A DNA stretch of 64,000 nucleotides from Lentilactobacillus raoultii (lineage in GTDB: Bacteria > Bacillota > Bacilli > Lactobacillales > Lactobacillaceae). The notes below the pieces were generated by a model. The model was not told where the DNA came from and searched no databases. It worked only from the letters and a program-made list of their open reading frames with translations. Where the stretch lies: NCBI RefSeq assembly GCF_900411375.1, contig NZ_LS422998.1, forward strand, positions 1 to 64,000. The letters are read 5' to 3'. Position 1 is the stretch's first letter. Each line of letters opens with the position of its first letter. The translations under genes and the position numbers were made by a program. Below are positions 51,367 through 59,035 of the stretch, piece by piece.

Positions 51367-52824
51367 ATGGCATCAAGTAATGGCGGGCAACCGCAAGCAG
51401 TGGCTTTTTGTCCTAATTGTGGCCAGAAGGTTGCAACCAGCGATGAATTTTGCCCTAACTGTGGGTATCATTTAGCAGCATACCGAAAGGGACAATTGTC
51501 TCAACCGGCAGCTCCAGCTGGTAAGTCAGCCAAAAGTAAAAAGAAATTGTTTAGTCGAACTGGTAAAAAGCAACTCAGCAAGCGTCAAAAAAGACGTAAG
51601 CGATTAATTAGCTTAGGTTTGGTACTGGTTGCTGGAGTGGCCGGATTGATTGGCTATGGGGAGTATTATTATTCAAAGGCCAATACATTAAATCGACTTG
51701 TCCGATCAGTGAAAAGACATCAGGGGGTACATACTTACTTTTACACTAAAGATCCGACATTAAAAGTTAGTCGGGCAACATTGCAACCCTTGTTTAGATA
51801 TTTTCAGGATAATCCTAAAGCTTTGGCTGCATTTAAGCAACAGCTGAAGACTTTGGGTAAATTTGATAATAACCGGCTTGAATATCGTCAAAATGGTCAT
51901 CACTTTTTAATCTTGCCAAAGTATCAAGTTCAAATTAGGCCGGTATATGCATCATTAAGTGTTAACAAGAAGAATGCCAAGCCCAAACAGGATGGTCAGT
52001 TAATTGCAACTTCCAATTCGACCCATTTTGTGAAGAAAATCGGCCCATTGGTTCCTGGTAACTATCAGTTGTCCAGTTCGGCAAATATTAACGGTCACCA
52101 ACTTTCGAATAATAATACTTATCATTTAAATACCGGTCAACAGACGATTCCACTAACTTTAAAGACCGTTACTTTTAATGTTCACGGCCCGCAAGGCACA
52201 GAAGTTGTCATTAATTCGAAAGATCAGGGAAGAATTGGGACAACTGGTGTCATGAACTTCAAGGATTTCCCATGGACGCAAGAAATTAAAGTCCAAGGCA
52301 TTTATCAGACTGGCAAGCAGAGTGTGACATCTCAGTCAAGAATGATTAGCGATCGAAATGGCGATCATGATGTGACACTGCCATTTAAAGGACTGGTTAG
52401 CTATGATGATGCCGACACGTTGTTGAGTAATCTATGTGATGCAACGTCTGGCTTGAGTAATAATGGGGATCTTGCGGATGCTACCGATGATGATGGGGAT
52501 GATTTATCATCTTTCTTTGTTGGTGGTGAATCGGATACCAATTATCTCCAATTTGAAAAAATGGGGAAAGGCTATTATAACGACGATGACATTGATGGGA
52601 CGGACATGAGTGAAACAATCGATACGATTAAACTCAGTTCCCAGAACAGTAGTGACGTGACGTTTGACTTAAAATATAAATTTGATGCCGGCGACCATTA
52701 TCATATTCAAGTTTTTCGTTATACTGCCAATGTGGTAGTAAATGGTGACGACAGTGATCAGCCGTTGCAGATCAGTTCAATGTCGGGCGCCCAAAAAGTG
52801 GATGATTATGACGAAGACGAGTAA
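51367..52824 (+). CDS. Zinc-ribbon membrane protein (TcaA-like), first of three
   Basis: The 485-residue protein opens with two zinc-binding knuckles ('CPNCGQKVATSDEFCPNCGY', about 13-32), a basic linker, one membrane helix ('ISLGLVLVAGVAGLIGYGEY', about 77-96) and a long extracellular region resembling the repeated domains of staphylococcal TcaA/YvbJ. The tail is rich in Asp/Glu ('DDYDEDE'). Topology should place the ribbon inside and the large domain outside. Relatives influence wall stress and glycopeptide susceptibility. ATG at 51367 follows GGGGGA. Two further zinc-ribbon genes follow directly. Confidence 0.83.
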   Translation: MASSNGGQPQAVAFCPNCGQKVATSDEFCPNCGYHLAAYRKGQLSQPAAPAGKSAKSKKKLFSRTGKKQLSKRQKRRKRLISLGLVLVAGVAGLIGYGEYYYSKANTLNRLVRSVKRHQGVHTYFYTKDPTLKVSRATLQPLFRYFQDNPKALAAFKQQLKTLGKFDNNRLEYRQNGHHFLILPKYQVQIRPVYASLSVNKKNAKPKQDGQLIATSNSTHFVKKIGPLVPGNYQLSSSANINGHQLSNNNTYHLNTGQQTIPLTLKTVTFNVHGPQGTEVVINSKDQGRIGTTGVMNFKDFPWTQEIKVQGIYQTGKQSVTSQSRMISDRNGDHDVTLPFKGLVSYDDADTLLSNLCDATSGLSNNGDLADATDDDGDDLSSFFVGGESDTNYLQFEKMGKGYYNDDDIDGTDMSETIDTIKLSSQNSSDVTFDLKYKFDAGDHYHIQVFRYTANVVVNGDDSDQPLQISSMSGAQKVDDYDEDE

Positions 52825-52852
52825 CTGATTTTGAACAAAGGTGGCAATGATA

Positions 52853-53500
52853 ATGGAAAATGAAAGTAAATTTTGTCCCAAATGCGGGACTAAGGTCAAA
52901 GCAGATGCCAAATTTTGCCCCAAGTGTGGGAATAAGTTTATTGATATGGTGGCCGGAAATTCTGAATCAGAGGAATCGGAGAGACCAGCACCACAACCCT
53001 TGAGAAGTACGGGTAAGAAGTCCTTTCGACATCGAAACTGGTTGATTGCGGGCATCATCACAGCGGTACTTCTCGTGGTGACGATTACGATTGCCGGTTC
53101 AATCATTACTAAGCAACAGACACAAGCAAAAAAAGCAGCTATGATTCAATCGTCTCAGTTAAAAGAAAGCATTAAAAAGAAAAAGCAAGCCAAAGAAAAT
53201 CATATCGAAAAACAATTAGCGCATGAGTCGGTAGATGTGGTCACCGATATGATTCAAAATGATTGGGATTTGGATGCTGAATGTGACGATGTGACGATCA
53301 CTTCAAGCTACGGTGACAACCAATATGGTGGGTACGCCAGTGTTTCAGATGATGATGGTGATCAAACGACGGTTGATGTCACTGTTACCAATGTCAAATA
53401 TGATCATAATGTGTCAGTTGAAATTGACGGCGACGGACATGATACATTGGATAATACGTTCAATACTTATGACGATGAAGATGATGTAGATGATTATTAA
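52853..53500 (+). CDS. Zinc-ribbon membrane protein, second of three
   Basis: The 215-residue protein has a zinc ribbon 'CPKCGTKVKADAKFCPKCGN' (about 8-27), a basic linker, one membrane helix (about 63-85), a Lys/Gln-rich coiled stretch and an extracellular beta domain ending in 'YDDEDDVDDY'. It shares this plan and the acidic tail with the preceding protein. AAAGGTGG precedes the ATG at 52853, 28 bases after the first gene. Likely a partner acting at the membrane; function unknown. Confidence 0.8.
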   Translation: MENESKFCPKCGTKVKADAKFCPKCGNKFIDMVAGNSESEESERPAPQPLRSTGKKSFRHRNWLIAGIITAVLLVVTITIAGSIITKQQTQAKKAAMIQSSQLKESIKKKKQAKENHIEKQLAHESVDVVTDMIQNDWDLDAECDDVTITSSYGDNQYGGYASVSDDDGDQTTVDVTVTNVKYDHNVSVEIDGDGHDTLDNTFNTYDDEDDVDDY

Positions 53501-53520
53501 TCTGAAAAGAGTGATTGAAG

Positions 53521-53982
53521 ATGCTTAGTGAAGTCTATCGAATTTGCGCCAAATGTGCGACTGCCAATGAAGTGACCGCCAACTTTTGCTTGAAGTGTGG
53601 GACTAAGCTAACAGCAGCTGATGAAAAACCACTTTTAAAACATGGTGGTCAGTTTGGGGATGCACTGGATAAACTATCCCTAACTAAGGAAGAGCATCAG
53701 GCAGCCAAAAATCTTATTATTTTGGCCGGCCCAATTCCTCAAGGGTACGTTTTTTCCGATATGGTTTATGCGAATGTTGAGAGCGATGCCAGTCAATCGG
53801 ACCAATTGATGATGACCAAATTAGTGCAGAATTTGTACCGCAGCTTATACAGTTTGCAACTAAGTGGAGTGGCGAATTTAAAGATTGTTCCTACGGTGAG
53901 TTCCAGTGGTCTTTCAAGCACGCGGCGCCATTTACTGGCATATGGGGATGGCTTTAAGGCGATTGCCCAGTCCCAGTCTTAA
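53521..53982 (+). CDS. Zinc-ribbon cytosolic protein, third of three
   Basis: The 153-residue protein has a ribbon with 'CAKCATANEVTANFCLKCGT' (about 10-29) and then a soluble alpha/beta domain without membrane helix. It is the last gene of a likely three-gene operon, 20 bases after the second. It may be the cytosolic partner of the two anchored proteins. The C-terminal domain is unknown to me. Confidence 0.75.
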   Translation: MLSEVYRICAKCATANEVTANFCLKCGTKLTAADEKPLLKHGGQFGDALDKLSLTKEEHQAAKNLIILAGPIPQGYVFSDMVYANVESDASQSDQLMMTKLVQNLYRSLYSLQLSGVANLKIVPTVSSSGLSSTRRHLLAYGDGFKAIAQSQS

Positions 53983-53995
53983 CCTATGGATTGCA

Positions 53996-54040
53996 AAAAA
54001 GCAGCTGAGCAGGTAAATTCCTGTCCAGCTGCTTTTTACA
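53996..54040. terminator. Bidirectional terminator
   Basis: AAAAAAGCAGCTG pairs with CAGCTGCTTTTT. Confidence 0.75.
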
Positions 54041-54057
54041 ACTAATGATGATTCTAA

Positions 54058-54207
54058 TTAGTTTTTCTTTTCTTCAAATAATACTTTTCGTCTGAGCTTT
54101 GGTGAGTACTTCATCAATTTCAAACGATCGGGATTATTTCGGCGATTTTTGGAAGTCAAATATTCCTCGCCAGTTTCCTTACTACGTAAAACAACGTGAA
54201 TGCGCAT
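54058..54207 (-). CDS. rpmG: 50S ribosomal protein L33, cysteine-free (zinc-independent) paralogue
   Basis: The 49-residue protein begins [20 protein letters not shown] and contains the L33 signature '[20 protein letters not shown]'. Zinc-binding L33 has two CxxC pairs; here all four cysteines are absent (SKET and SPKL replace them). Such C-minus copies replace the zinc form when zinc is scarce and are classically repressed by Zur. The ATG follows AAAGGAGTGAG. A Zur-like palindrome and promoter lie directly upstream. Confidence 0.93.
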   Translation of the reverse strand: MRIHVVLRSKETGEEYLTSKNRRNNPDRLKLMKYSPKLRRKVLFEEKKN

Positions 54208-54225
54208 TAGACTCACTCCTTTAAA

Positions 54226-54248
54226 AAGATAGCAATACATACTATTCA
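54226..54248 (-). promoter_or_regulatory. Zur-like operator of the L33 gene
   Basis: On the minus strand the arms read TGAATAGTA and TGCTATCTT around TGTAT. 18 of 23 positions equal the operator at 44497-44519. A promoter (TTGACA, 16 bases, TATATT) ends just before it, the same geometry as at the COG0523 gene. Confidence 0.6.
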
Positions 54249-54410
54249 AATATAAAGCATTTCGCAAATTTGTCAATACCATAACTTGGCTGACCAAATC
54301 AAATTGGCTAATTTGCGGGATTAAGCAAAAATTAATTTTTAACAGTTACTTTGAAAAAGTGGCCTAAAGCGATTACGATAAACTTGAAATTAATTTCAAA
54401 GGAAGTGTAA

Positions 54411-55265
54411 ATGGTGCGCATCGGCTTTGTTTCAGATTTACATGTTGATTTTAATCGGCAGCATGATTTCATTTCGACGCTGACCGAGTTGGTTGCTAAA
54501 AAGCATTTGGACCGGCTGGTTATTATGGGGGATACGGCAAATGGCCTTGAGCGAAATTTGGCTTTTGATGATCAATTAGCCGCCAAACTGCCGGTGCCAT
54601 TTCAAACCCTAATTGGCAATCATGATCTATATGTCGATCATCCGCGGCAAAAAACGGTTAGCCAGATTCAACGAGCATCCCGTGAAGCTTATCGTCAATT
54701 GAATCAGTTGCCATTTTCACTGACACAACATCCATTAAAGACGGCTCACTGGGTAATTACAGGCATTAACGGGTGGTATGATGACACCTTTGCCAGCCGT
54801 TTTACCGAGCAACGCGGCCCAAAGTTGGCAACTAACTGGATTGCGCGCCACGTTTGGCCGGATCAGCTGTACATCAACGGTAACCAAATTGATTACTACC
54901 GCGATCGACGCTGGGTCATTTCTCAAATATTTGATTGGCAGCACCAGATTAATCAACTCTCGCTGGGAAATCGAAAGTTATTGGTGGCAATGCATATGCT
55001 GCCGACTAAAAAGTTGGTTAAAAGCTTGCCTATCCCGTTCTATGATCGATTCTTGTATCAGCTCGGCAGTGAACGGTATCGGGAAATCTTTGAACAAAAT
55101 CACGTTAGTCGATCACTAAGTGGCCATTCTCATATGCCTAAAATTATTCGCTATCGAGGCATTGATTATCAAAACATTTCGTTAGGATATGATTTCCAAT
55201 GGCAAGATCCAGCCGATGCGTTAGGTGAACTTGAGCGGGTCATGTTTATTTTGGAGGATGATTGA
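54411..55265 (+). CDS. Calcineurin-like metallophosphoesterase
   Basis: The 284-residue protein carries the dinuclear-metal motifs 'SDLHVDFNR' (about 8-16), 'IMGDTANG' (about 42), 'LIGNHDLYV' (about 66), 'VAMHMLPTKK' (about 194) and 'LSGHSHMPKI' (about 238). It is a cytosolic phosphoesterase of the YpbG/YvnB-like kind, and not closely similar to the one at 11026. GGAAGTG precedes the ATG. A 27-codon frame follows its stop immediately. Confidence 0.88.
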   Translation: MVRIGFVSDLHVDFNRQHDFISTLTELVAKKHLDRLVIMGDTANGLERNLAFDDQLAAKLPVPFQTLIGNHDLYVDHPRQKTVSQIQRASREAYRQLNQLPFSLTQHPLKTAHWVITGINGWYDDTFASRFTEQRGPKLATNWIARHVWPDQLYINGNQIDYYRDRRWVISQIFDWQHQINQLSLGNRKLLVAMHMLPTKKLVKSLPIPFYDRFLYQLGSERYREIFEQNHVSRSLSGHSHMPKIIRYRGIDYQNISLGYDFQWQDPADALGELERVMFILEDD

Positions 55266-55266
55266 A

Positions 55267-55350
55267 TTGAAAGATTTAGAAATACTTTATTGTGATTTAG
55301 CTTATTTTTTAGCTAAACGTTGGCATGTTCATCGAAAAAAACATTACTAA
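55267..55350 (+). CDS. Tiny basic peptide, 27 residues
   Basis: From TTG, the frame reads MKDLEILYCDLAYFLAKRWH and ends VHRKKHY. A GGAGG inside the end of the phosphoesterase gene is nine bases upstream, so translation coupled to that gene is plausible. Amphipathic helix with a basic tail; function unknown. Confidence 0.35.
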   Translation: MKDLEILYCDLAYFLAKRWHVHRKKHY

Positions 55351-55351
55351 A

Positions 55352-55400
55352 ATGGAGAAAGCATTAGGCTTTAAGGCCACAACTGCTCTCTCCATTATTT
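55352..55400. terminator. Bidirectional terminator
   Basis: AATGGAGAAAGCA pairs with TGCTCTCTCCATT, followed by ATTTAAT. Confidence 0.65.
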
Positions 55401-55429
55401 AATATCTAAAAGGATTTTGAAACTTAAAA

Positions 55430-56851
55430 TTAGTTTGAATTTTGGGTAGCAACGGCTTGATTGCCGGCGTTTTCTTTTTCGGAATCCAGTCGTTTCAACC
55501 CGATGCCGGTAAATCCGCTCAGGAGCGAAAAGACTGGGCAAAGGAGACTGAAGAAGACAAATGGCAGGTAAGTCATCGTTGGAACACCTAACGTGTTGGC
55601 GATGAAGACACCGCCGACACCCCATGGTACTAAGTAGTTGAGGACGGTCCCCCCGTCTTCAAGAACCCGCCCCAGTGCGGCACTTGCCAAACCACCTTTG
55701 TTAAAGGTTTGTTTAAAAGCTCGTCCCGGTAGGATAATTGAGAGAAATTGTTCACCAACAAAGATATTAACGCCAATGCAGGCAAGCAGAGCAGCGGTAA
55801 TCAACTTAGCGGCACTGTTTAACTTGGAAGCCAATGGTGACATCACCGCGCTGATTAACCCAAAGTGGACCAGTAGCCCGCCTAGCGACAAGGTTAAGAC
55901 GATCAGGGCAACGGTTGGCATCATGCTGACAATGCCGCCACGGGATAGGAGTAAATTAACTTCGTGGTTGGATGTTTTGGCAACGAAACCATTTGTAATA
56001 ATATTGCTGGCTTTGGTGATGGTTAACTGAGGGTTGTTCATAAACATCATTCCCGCTGAAACAAAGATGTTTAGAAGCATAGTTGGAATAGCGGCCATTT
56101 TGAAAGCGGCACAAGCAAAAACCAACACAATTGGAATCAACGAAATAATTGAAATGTGAAAATCTTGATTAAGTGCCGTGACGGTTGTGGTGATTTTAGC
56201 CATGTCTGCGTGATTATGCCCCATCCCCAGGAGTGCAAAAGCAAGGGTTGAAATGGTCGCTGCTGGAAGAGTTGACCATAAAATGGTTTTCATATGATTA
56301 AATAAATCCGTGTCAACAACGGCCGCCGCCAGGTTATTGGTTTCGGATAACGGAGACAACTTATCGCCGAAAGTGCCGCCGGCAATAATGGCACCGGCAA
56401 CCAAGGCTGGATTGAAATTCATAGTGACGCCAATGCCAAAGAAGGCGATGCCTACGGTTGATACAACGGTAAAACAGCTACCGACTGCCGCACCAACTAG
56501 TGAGCACACCAGAAAAACGGTTGGCAGGAACCATTGTGCGCTAATGGCTTTAAAGCCAATCACCATCAGAGTTGGAATGGTACCGGCAGCGATCCAAGTA
56601 CTGATCATGGCACCAATTAAAATGAAAATGACGATTGGGATAATCCCTTTATCAATTCCATCTTTAATACCGGCGTTAATTGCCTGCCAATCAAAGCCCC
56701 GAACTTTAGCCCAGAAGATGGCGACGGTAATTGCCAAAAGGACTGGGACTTGTGGAGAAAGGCCAAAACCGATTACACCAATCCCCATAATTGCTAAAAT
56801 TACCATTAATACAAGTGCTGCTTCACCTAAACCTAATTTGTTTTTTGTCAT
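55430..56851 (-). CDS. NhaC-family carrier under Tyr T-box control (putative tyrosine transporter)
   Basis: The 473-residue protein has about eleven membrane helices and NhaC signatures, such as 'AGAIIAGGTFGDKLSPLSET' (about 167-186). NhaC proteins are Na+/H+ or malate/lactate antiporters, but T-box-controlled NhaC homologues in Firmicutes have been predicted to import tyrosine. The leader here is a full T-box with the tyrosine codon TAC in the specifier position, so I favour tyrosine transport over sodium export. CGAGGTT precedes the ATG. Confidence 0.85.
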   Translation of the reverse strand: MTKNKLGLGEAALVLMVILAIMGIGVIGFGLSPQVPVLLAITVAIFWAKVRGFDWQAINAGIKDGIDKGIIPIVIFILIGAMISTWIAAGTIPTLMVIGFKAISAQWFLPTVFLVCSLVGAAVGSCFTVVSTVGIAFFGIGVTMNFNPALVAGAIIAGGTFGDKLSPLSETNNLAAAVVDTDLFNHMKTILWSTLPAATISTLAFALLGMGHNHADMAKITTTVTALNQDFHISIISLIPIVLVFACAAFKMAAIPTMLLNIFVSAGMMFMNNPQLTITKASNIITNGFVAKTSNHEVNLLLSRGGIVSMMPTVALIVLTLSLGGLLVHFGLISAVMSPLASKLNSAAKLITAALLACIGVNIFVGEQFLSIILPGRAFKQTFNKGGLASAALGRVLEDGGTVLNYLVPWGVGGVFIANTLGVPTMTYLPFVFFSLLCPVFSLLSGFTGIGLKRLDSEKENAGNQAVATQNSN

Positions 56852-56974
56852 ATTGATTAACCTCGTTTTTTAAATTATATTTTTAACGTCACTGCTAAAA
56901 CTTGGTCAATCAATATCGTGCCAAGCCCCCGTTAGTCGATCGTGTCAACCTCAACATCCCTTTCTATAAAGTCA

Positions 56975-57205
56975 AAAAATCGTCCCGATTACAAATTACT
57001 GTAATCGGGACGATTTTTACCGTGGTACCACCCAACTTGCGTTTTAAAAAAGAAAACGCCGCTCACTAGAAGATAATGGCATCTAGTTATTGCCCATTGC
57101 CGATGATAGACGGTATTTCGTGAAACCTTACCCTGATCGGTTTGCAGCAACCACCGACTTCCTGACACCCAGATAAGGACCTACTTCAATGTCACTCGAC
57201 TTTAA
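56975..57205 (-). promoter_or_regulatory. T-box riboswitch leader, specifier TAC (Tyr)
   Basis: On the minus strand: Stem I with AGTA S-turn, apical AGGAAGTCGGTGG with CAAACCGA, and GAAA-TAC-C at the specifier loop (TAC at 57115-57113); T-box motif GGGTGGTACCACGG (57033-57020); then a perfect terminator stem ATCGTCCCGATTAC (56980-57014). Uncharged tRNA-Tyr should release termination and allow carrier expression. Confidence 0.9.
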
Positions 57206-57216
57206 ATATTGGGATA

Positions 57217-57245
57217 AGTATAGAACGTGTGGAGAAAAAAAGCAA
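57217..57245 (-). promoter_or_regulatory. Promoter of the Tyr T-box transcript
   Basis: On the minus strand TTGCTT, 17 bases, TATACT. The -35 touches the first unit of the hairpin array. Confidence 0.65.
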
Positions 57246-57364
57246 GTGAGTGGAGCAAAGCGGTTAGCACCCGGAGGATAAGGCGTCGATTGGGGAAATC
57301 CTGATTTTGGATTTTTCCGATCGATCCCTTATCCTCCGGGTGCTGCTTTGAGGAACTGTCCTAA
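57245..57364. repeat. Hairpin element, unit 1 of 4
   Basis: A 120-base imperfect palindrome. Nested arms: CAAAGC/GCTTTG, GCACCCGGAGGATAAGG with its perfect complement, TCGAT/ATCGA and GAAATCC/GGATTTT. Ends AGTGAGTGGA and ACTGTCCTAA. Confidence 0.9.
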
Positions 57365-57367
57365 GCG

Positions 57368-57488
57368 AGTGAGTGGATTCAAGCGGTTAAATGACGAAGA
57401 CCAAGGCGTTCATTTGTGAAAAGCCCGGTTTTGGCTTTTTGCGAATGAATCCCTTGGACGCAGTCATTTGCTTGAAGGAGCTGTCCTA
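57368..57488. repeat. Hairpin element, unit 2 of 4
   Basis: Same architecture with different arm sequences: TCAAGC/GCTTGA, ATGAC/GTCAT, CCAAGG/CCTTGG, TTCATT/AATGAA and AAAGCC/GGCTTT. Nearly identical to unit 4. Confidence 0.9.
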
Positions 57489-57493
57489 GGAAA

Positions 57494-57613
57494 AGTGAGC
57501 GGATCCAAGCGGTTAGACTCCGGAATGTAAGGCGTTAGATGGGGAAATCCTGGGCCTGGATTTTTTCATCTAATCCCTTACGTGCAGGGGTCTGCTTGGA
57601 GGAGCTGTCCTAA
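57494..57613. repeat. Hairpin element, unit 3 of 4
   Basis: Arms CCAAGC/GCTTGG, GTAAGG/CCTTAC, TTAGATG/CATCTAA and GAAATCC/GGATTTT; ends AGTGAGCGGA and GCTGTCCTAA as in the other units. Confidence 0.9.
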
Positions 57614-57617
57614 TAAC

Positions 57618-57739
57618 AGTGAGTGGATTCAAGTGGTTAAATGACGAAGACCAAGGCGTTCATTTGTGAAAAGCCCGGTTTTGGCTTTTTGCGAATGAAT
57701 CCCTTGGACGCAGTCATTTGCATGAAGAAACTGTCCTAA
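57618..57739. repeat. Hairpin element, unit 4 of 4
   Basis: Differs from unit 2 at only about four positions (including CAAGT for CAAGC and GCATGA for GCTTGA), so units 2 and 4 are recent duplicates flanking unit 3. Confidence 0.9.
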
Positions 57740-57751
57740 GAAAAGTGACCC

Positions 57752-58396
57752 CTACCCCTCAATCCGACTAGTCAAGAAACTGTCTTCACCAGTTAAAATT
57801 CGGACAGTTTCTTGAGCCACAGCGGTTCTTGGGATGAACCGCAACCGTTTAAAATAAGGGCTTAGAGTGGTTACTTTGGCAATGGCTTTGAATAGTTTAA
57901 CTAGTGGTTTTGACTGATCAGTGATAATGCCGGGGTAAATGGCGACCGAGTTTTTAGGTAGTAGTTCTGCCATATCCTTTTCCACTTCCAGCTTGGCTTT
58001 TAAGTAATTTTTCATTAGTGATGGCGCATAGTTGGCAGAAACAAATAGAAAGTGGGTGTTGGGTGTCTTATCAGCTGCCAGGTTTTGGCGATGAATCAGA
58101 TTGATCAGCGTTTTAGCTGGTTGAACGCTGTTTTTCCAATAGGTCGTTTGTTTAATCGGGTTAGGTAATAAGATACCAACACAGTCAATCACCCAGTCAC
58201 TTTTAGCAATGATGGCTTCCCAATCACCGGACTGGGTGACATCGCCTTTGATCCAGTGGACGTTTTTTAGCATCGATGAGCGAGCCGGTTGGCCGCTTCG
58301 CGAAATACTAAAAAGCTGAAAATCCGCAAATTGACTTAGTTCCAGTAGAAGGCCGCTACCCACGTAGCCGTTACCACCTACAACCGTGATAATCAT
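57752..58396 (-). CDS. Atypical SDR/NAD(P)-binding oxidoreductase
   Basis: The 214-residue protein has the dinucleotide motif 'VVGGNGYVGSGLLLEL' (about 4-19), 'GDVTQSGDW' and 'VIDCVGILLP', as in NDUFA9-like atypical short-chain dehydrogenases. The active-site YxxxK is 'YLKAK' (about 131), without the usual tyrosine spacing being certain, so it may be a sensor or chaperone-like SDR. The ATG has little ribosome-binding sequence. Its transcript runs into the hairpin array. Confidence 0.8.
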   Translation of the reverse strand: MIITVVGGNGYVGSGLLLELSQFADFQLFSISRSGQPARSSMLKNVHWIKGDVTQSGDWEAIIAKSDWVIDCVGILLPNPIKQTTYWKNSVQPAKTLINLIHRQNLAADKTPNTHFLFVSANYAPSLMKNYLKAKLEVEKDMAELLPKNSVAIYPGIITDQSKPLVKLFKAIAKVTTLSPYFKRLRFIPRTAVAQETVRILTGEDSFLTSRIEG

Positions 58397-58638
58397 TCGT
58401 CGTCAATCCAATCGTTTTAGTTTAGTGGTTCGTTGGGCTTGATTTGTTAACGGTGTCAACAAAAAGGCCGTCCTATTATTGTACACCGAAGTATCGGCAT
58501 TTGCATCCGACACCATGGTACAGGGTAAAAGAAAGCTAAAATTGTACCCGTTTTGGGCAACTCAATGGTGTAAAATGGTAATGGTTGCTAGTTATTTTTA
58601 GCGATCATTAACCGTTTTCGATGAAAGGAAGTTTCGAG

Positions 58639-59004
58639 ATGGATCAAAAATTTTTAGACGTCATGAAGCATGAAGGCCCCGTGACGATCGTGACAATTAA
58701 TGCTCAACCGGCACATGTTGTGAACACTTGGGCATCGTATGTTAAGGTGACCGATCATCAGTTATTGATTCCGGCAGCTGGCATGCACAGCATTGAGCAG
58801 GACTTTGCCGCGGATAATCACGTGACCGTTGCGGTTGGCAGTAAGGAAGTCGAGGGAACGGTTGGCCCTGGTGCGGGCTTTCACGTTCACGGTACCGGTC
58901 AATTCATTAAGTCGGGGACCGAATTTGATGAAATGAAACAAAAATTTCCTTGGATTACCAGAGTATTGGAAATCAACATCGATCAAATTGAACAACGAAT
59001 TTAA
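58639..59004 (+). CDS. Pyridoxamine-phosphate-oxidase-fold FMN-binding protein
   Basis: The 121-residue protein has the split-barrel flavin fold: 'GPVTIVTINAQPAHVVNTWA' (about 13-32), 'VTVAVGSKEVEGTVGPGAGF' (about 64-83) and a short C-terminal helix. Related small proteins reduce nitro or quinone compounds or bind F420/FMN; the substrate is not evident. Start at the ATG downstream of AAAGGAAG; the ATG at 58621 overlaps that site. Confidence 0.8.
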   Translation: MDQKFLDVMKHEGPVTIVTINAQPAHVVNTWASYVKVTDHQLLIPAAGMHSIEQDFAADNHVTVAVGSKEVEGTVGPGAGFHVHGTGQFIKSGTEFDEMKQKFPWITRVLEINIDQIEQRI

Positions 59005-59035
59005 CGATCAAAAATATGGGATGATATCAAGTGGC

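Noticed and set aside
56310-56873. A 187-codon plus-strand frame
   Set aside because: It is antisense to the nhaC-like gene, and its low-complexity composition is the mirror of membrane-helix codons.
57245-57739. CRISPR array
   Set aside because: Units are ~120 bases, palindromic throughout and covary; there are no short repeats with unique spacers and no cas genes.
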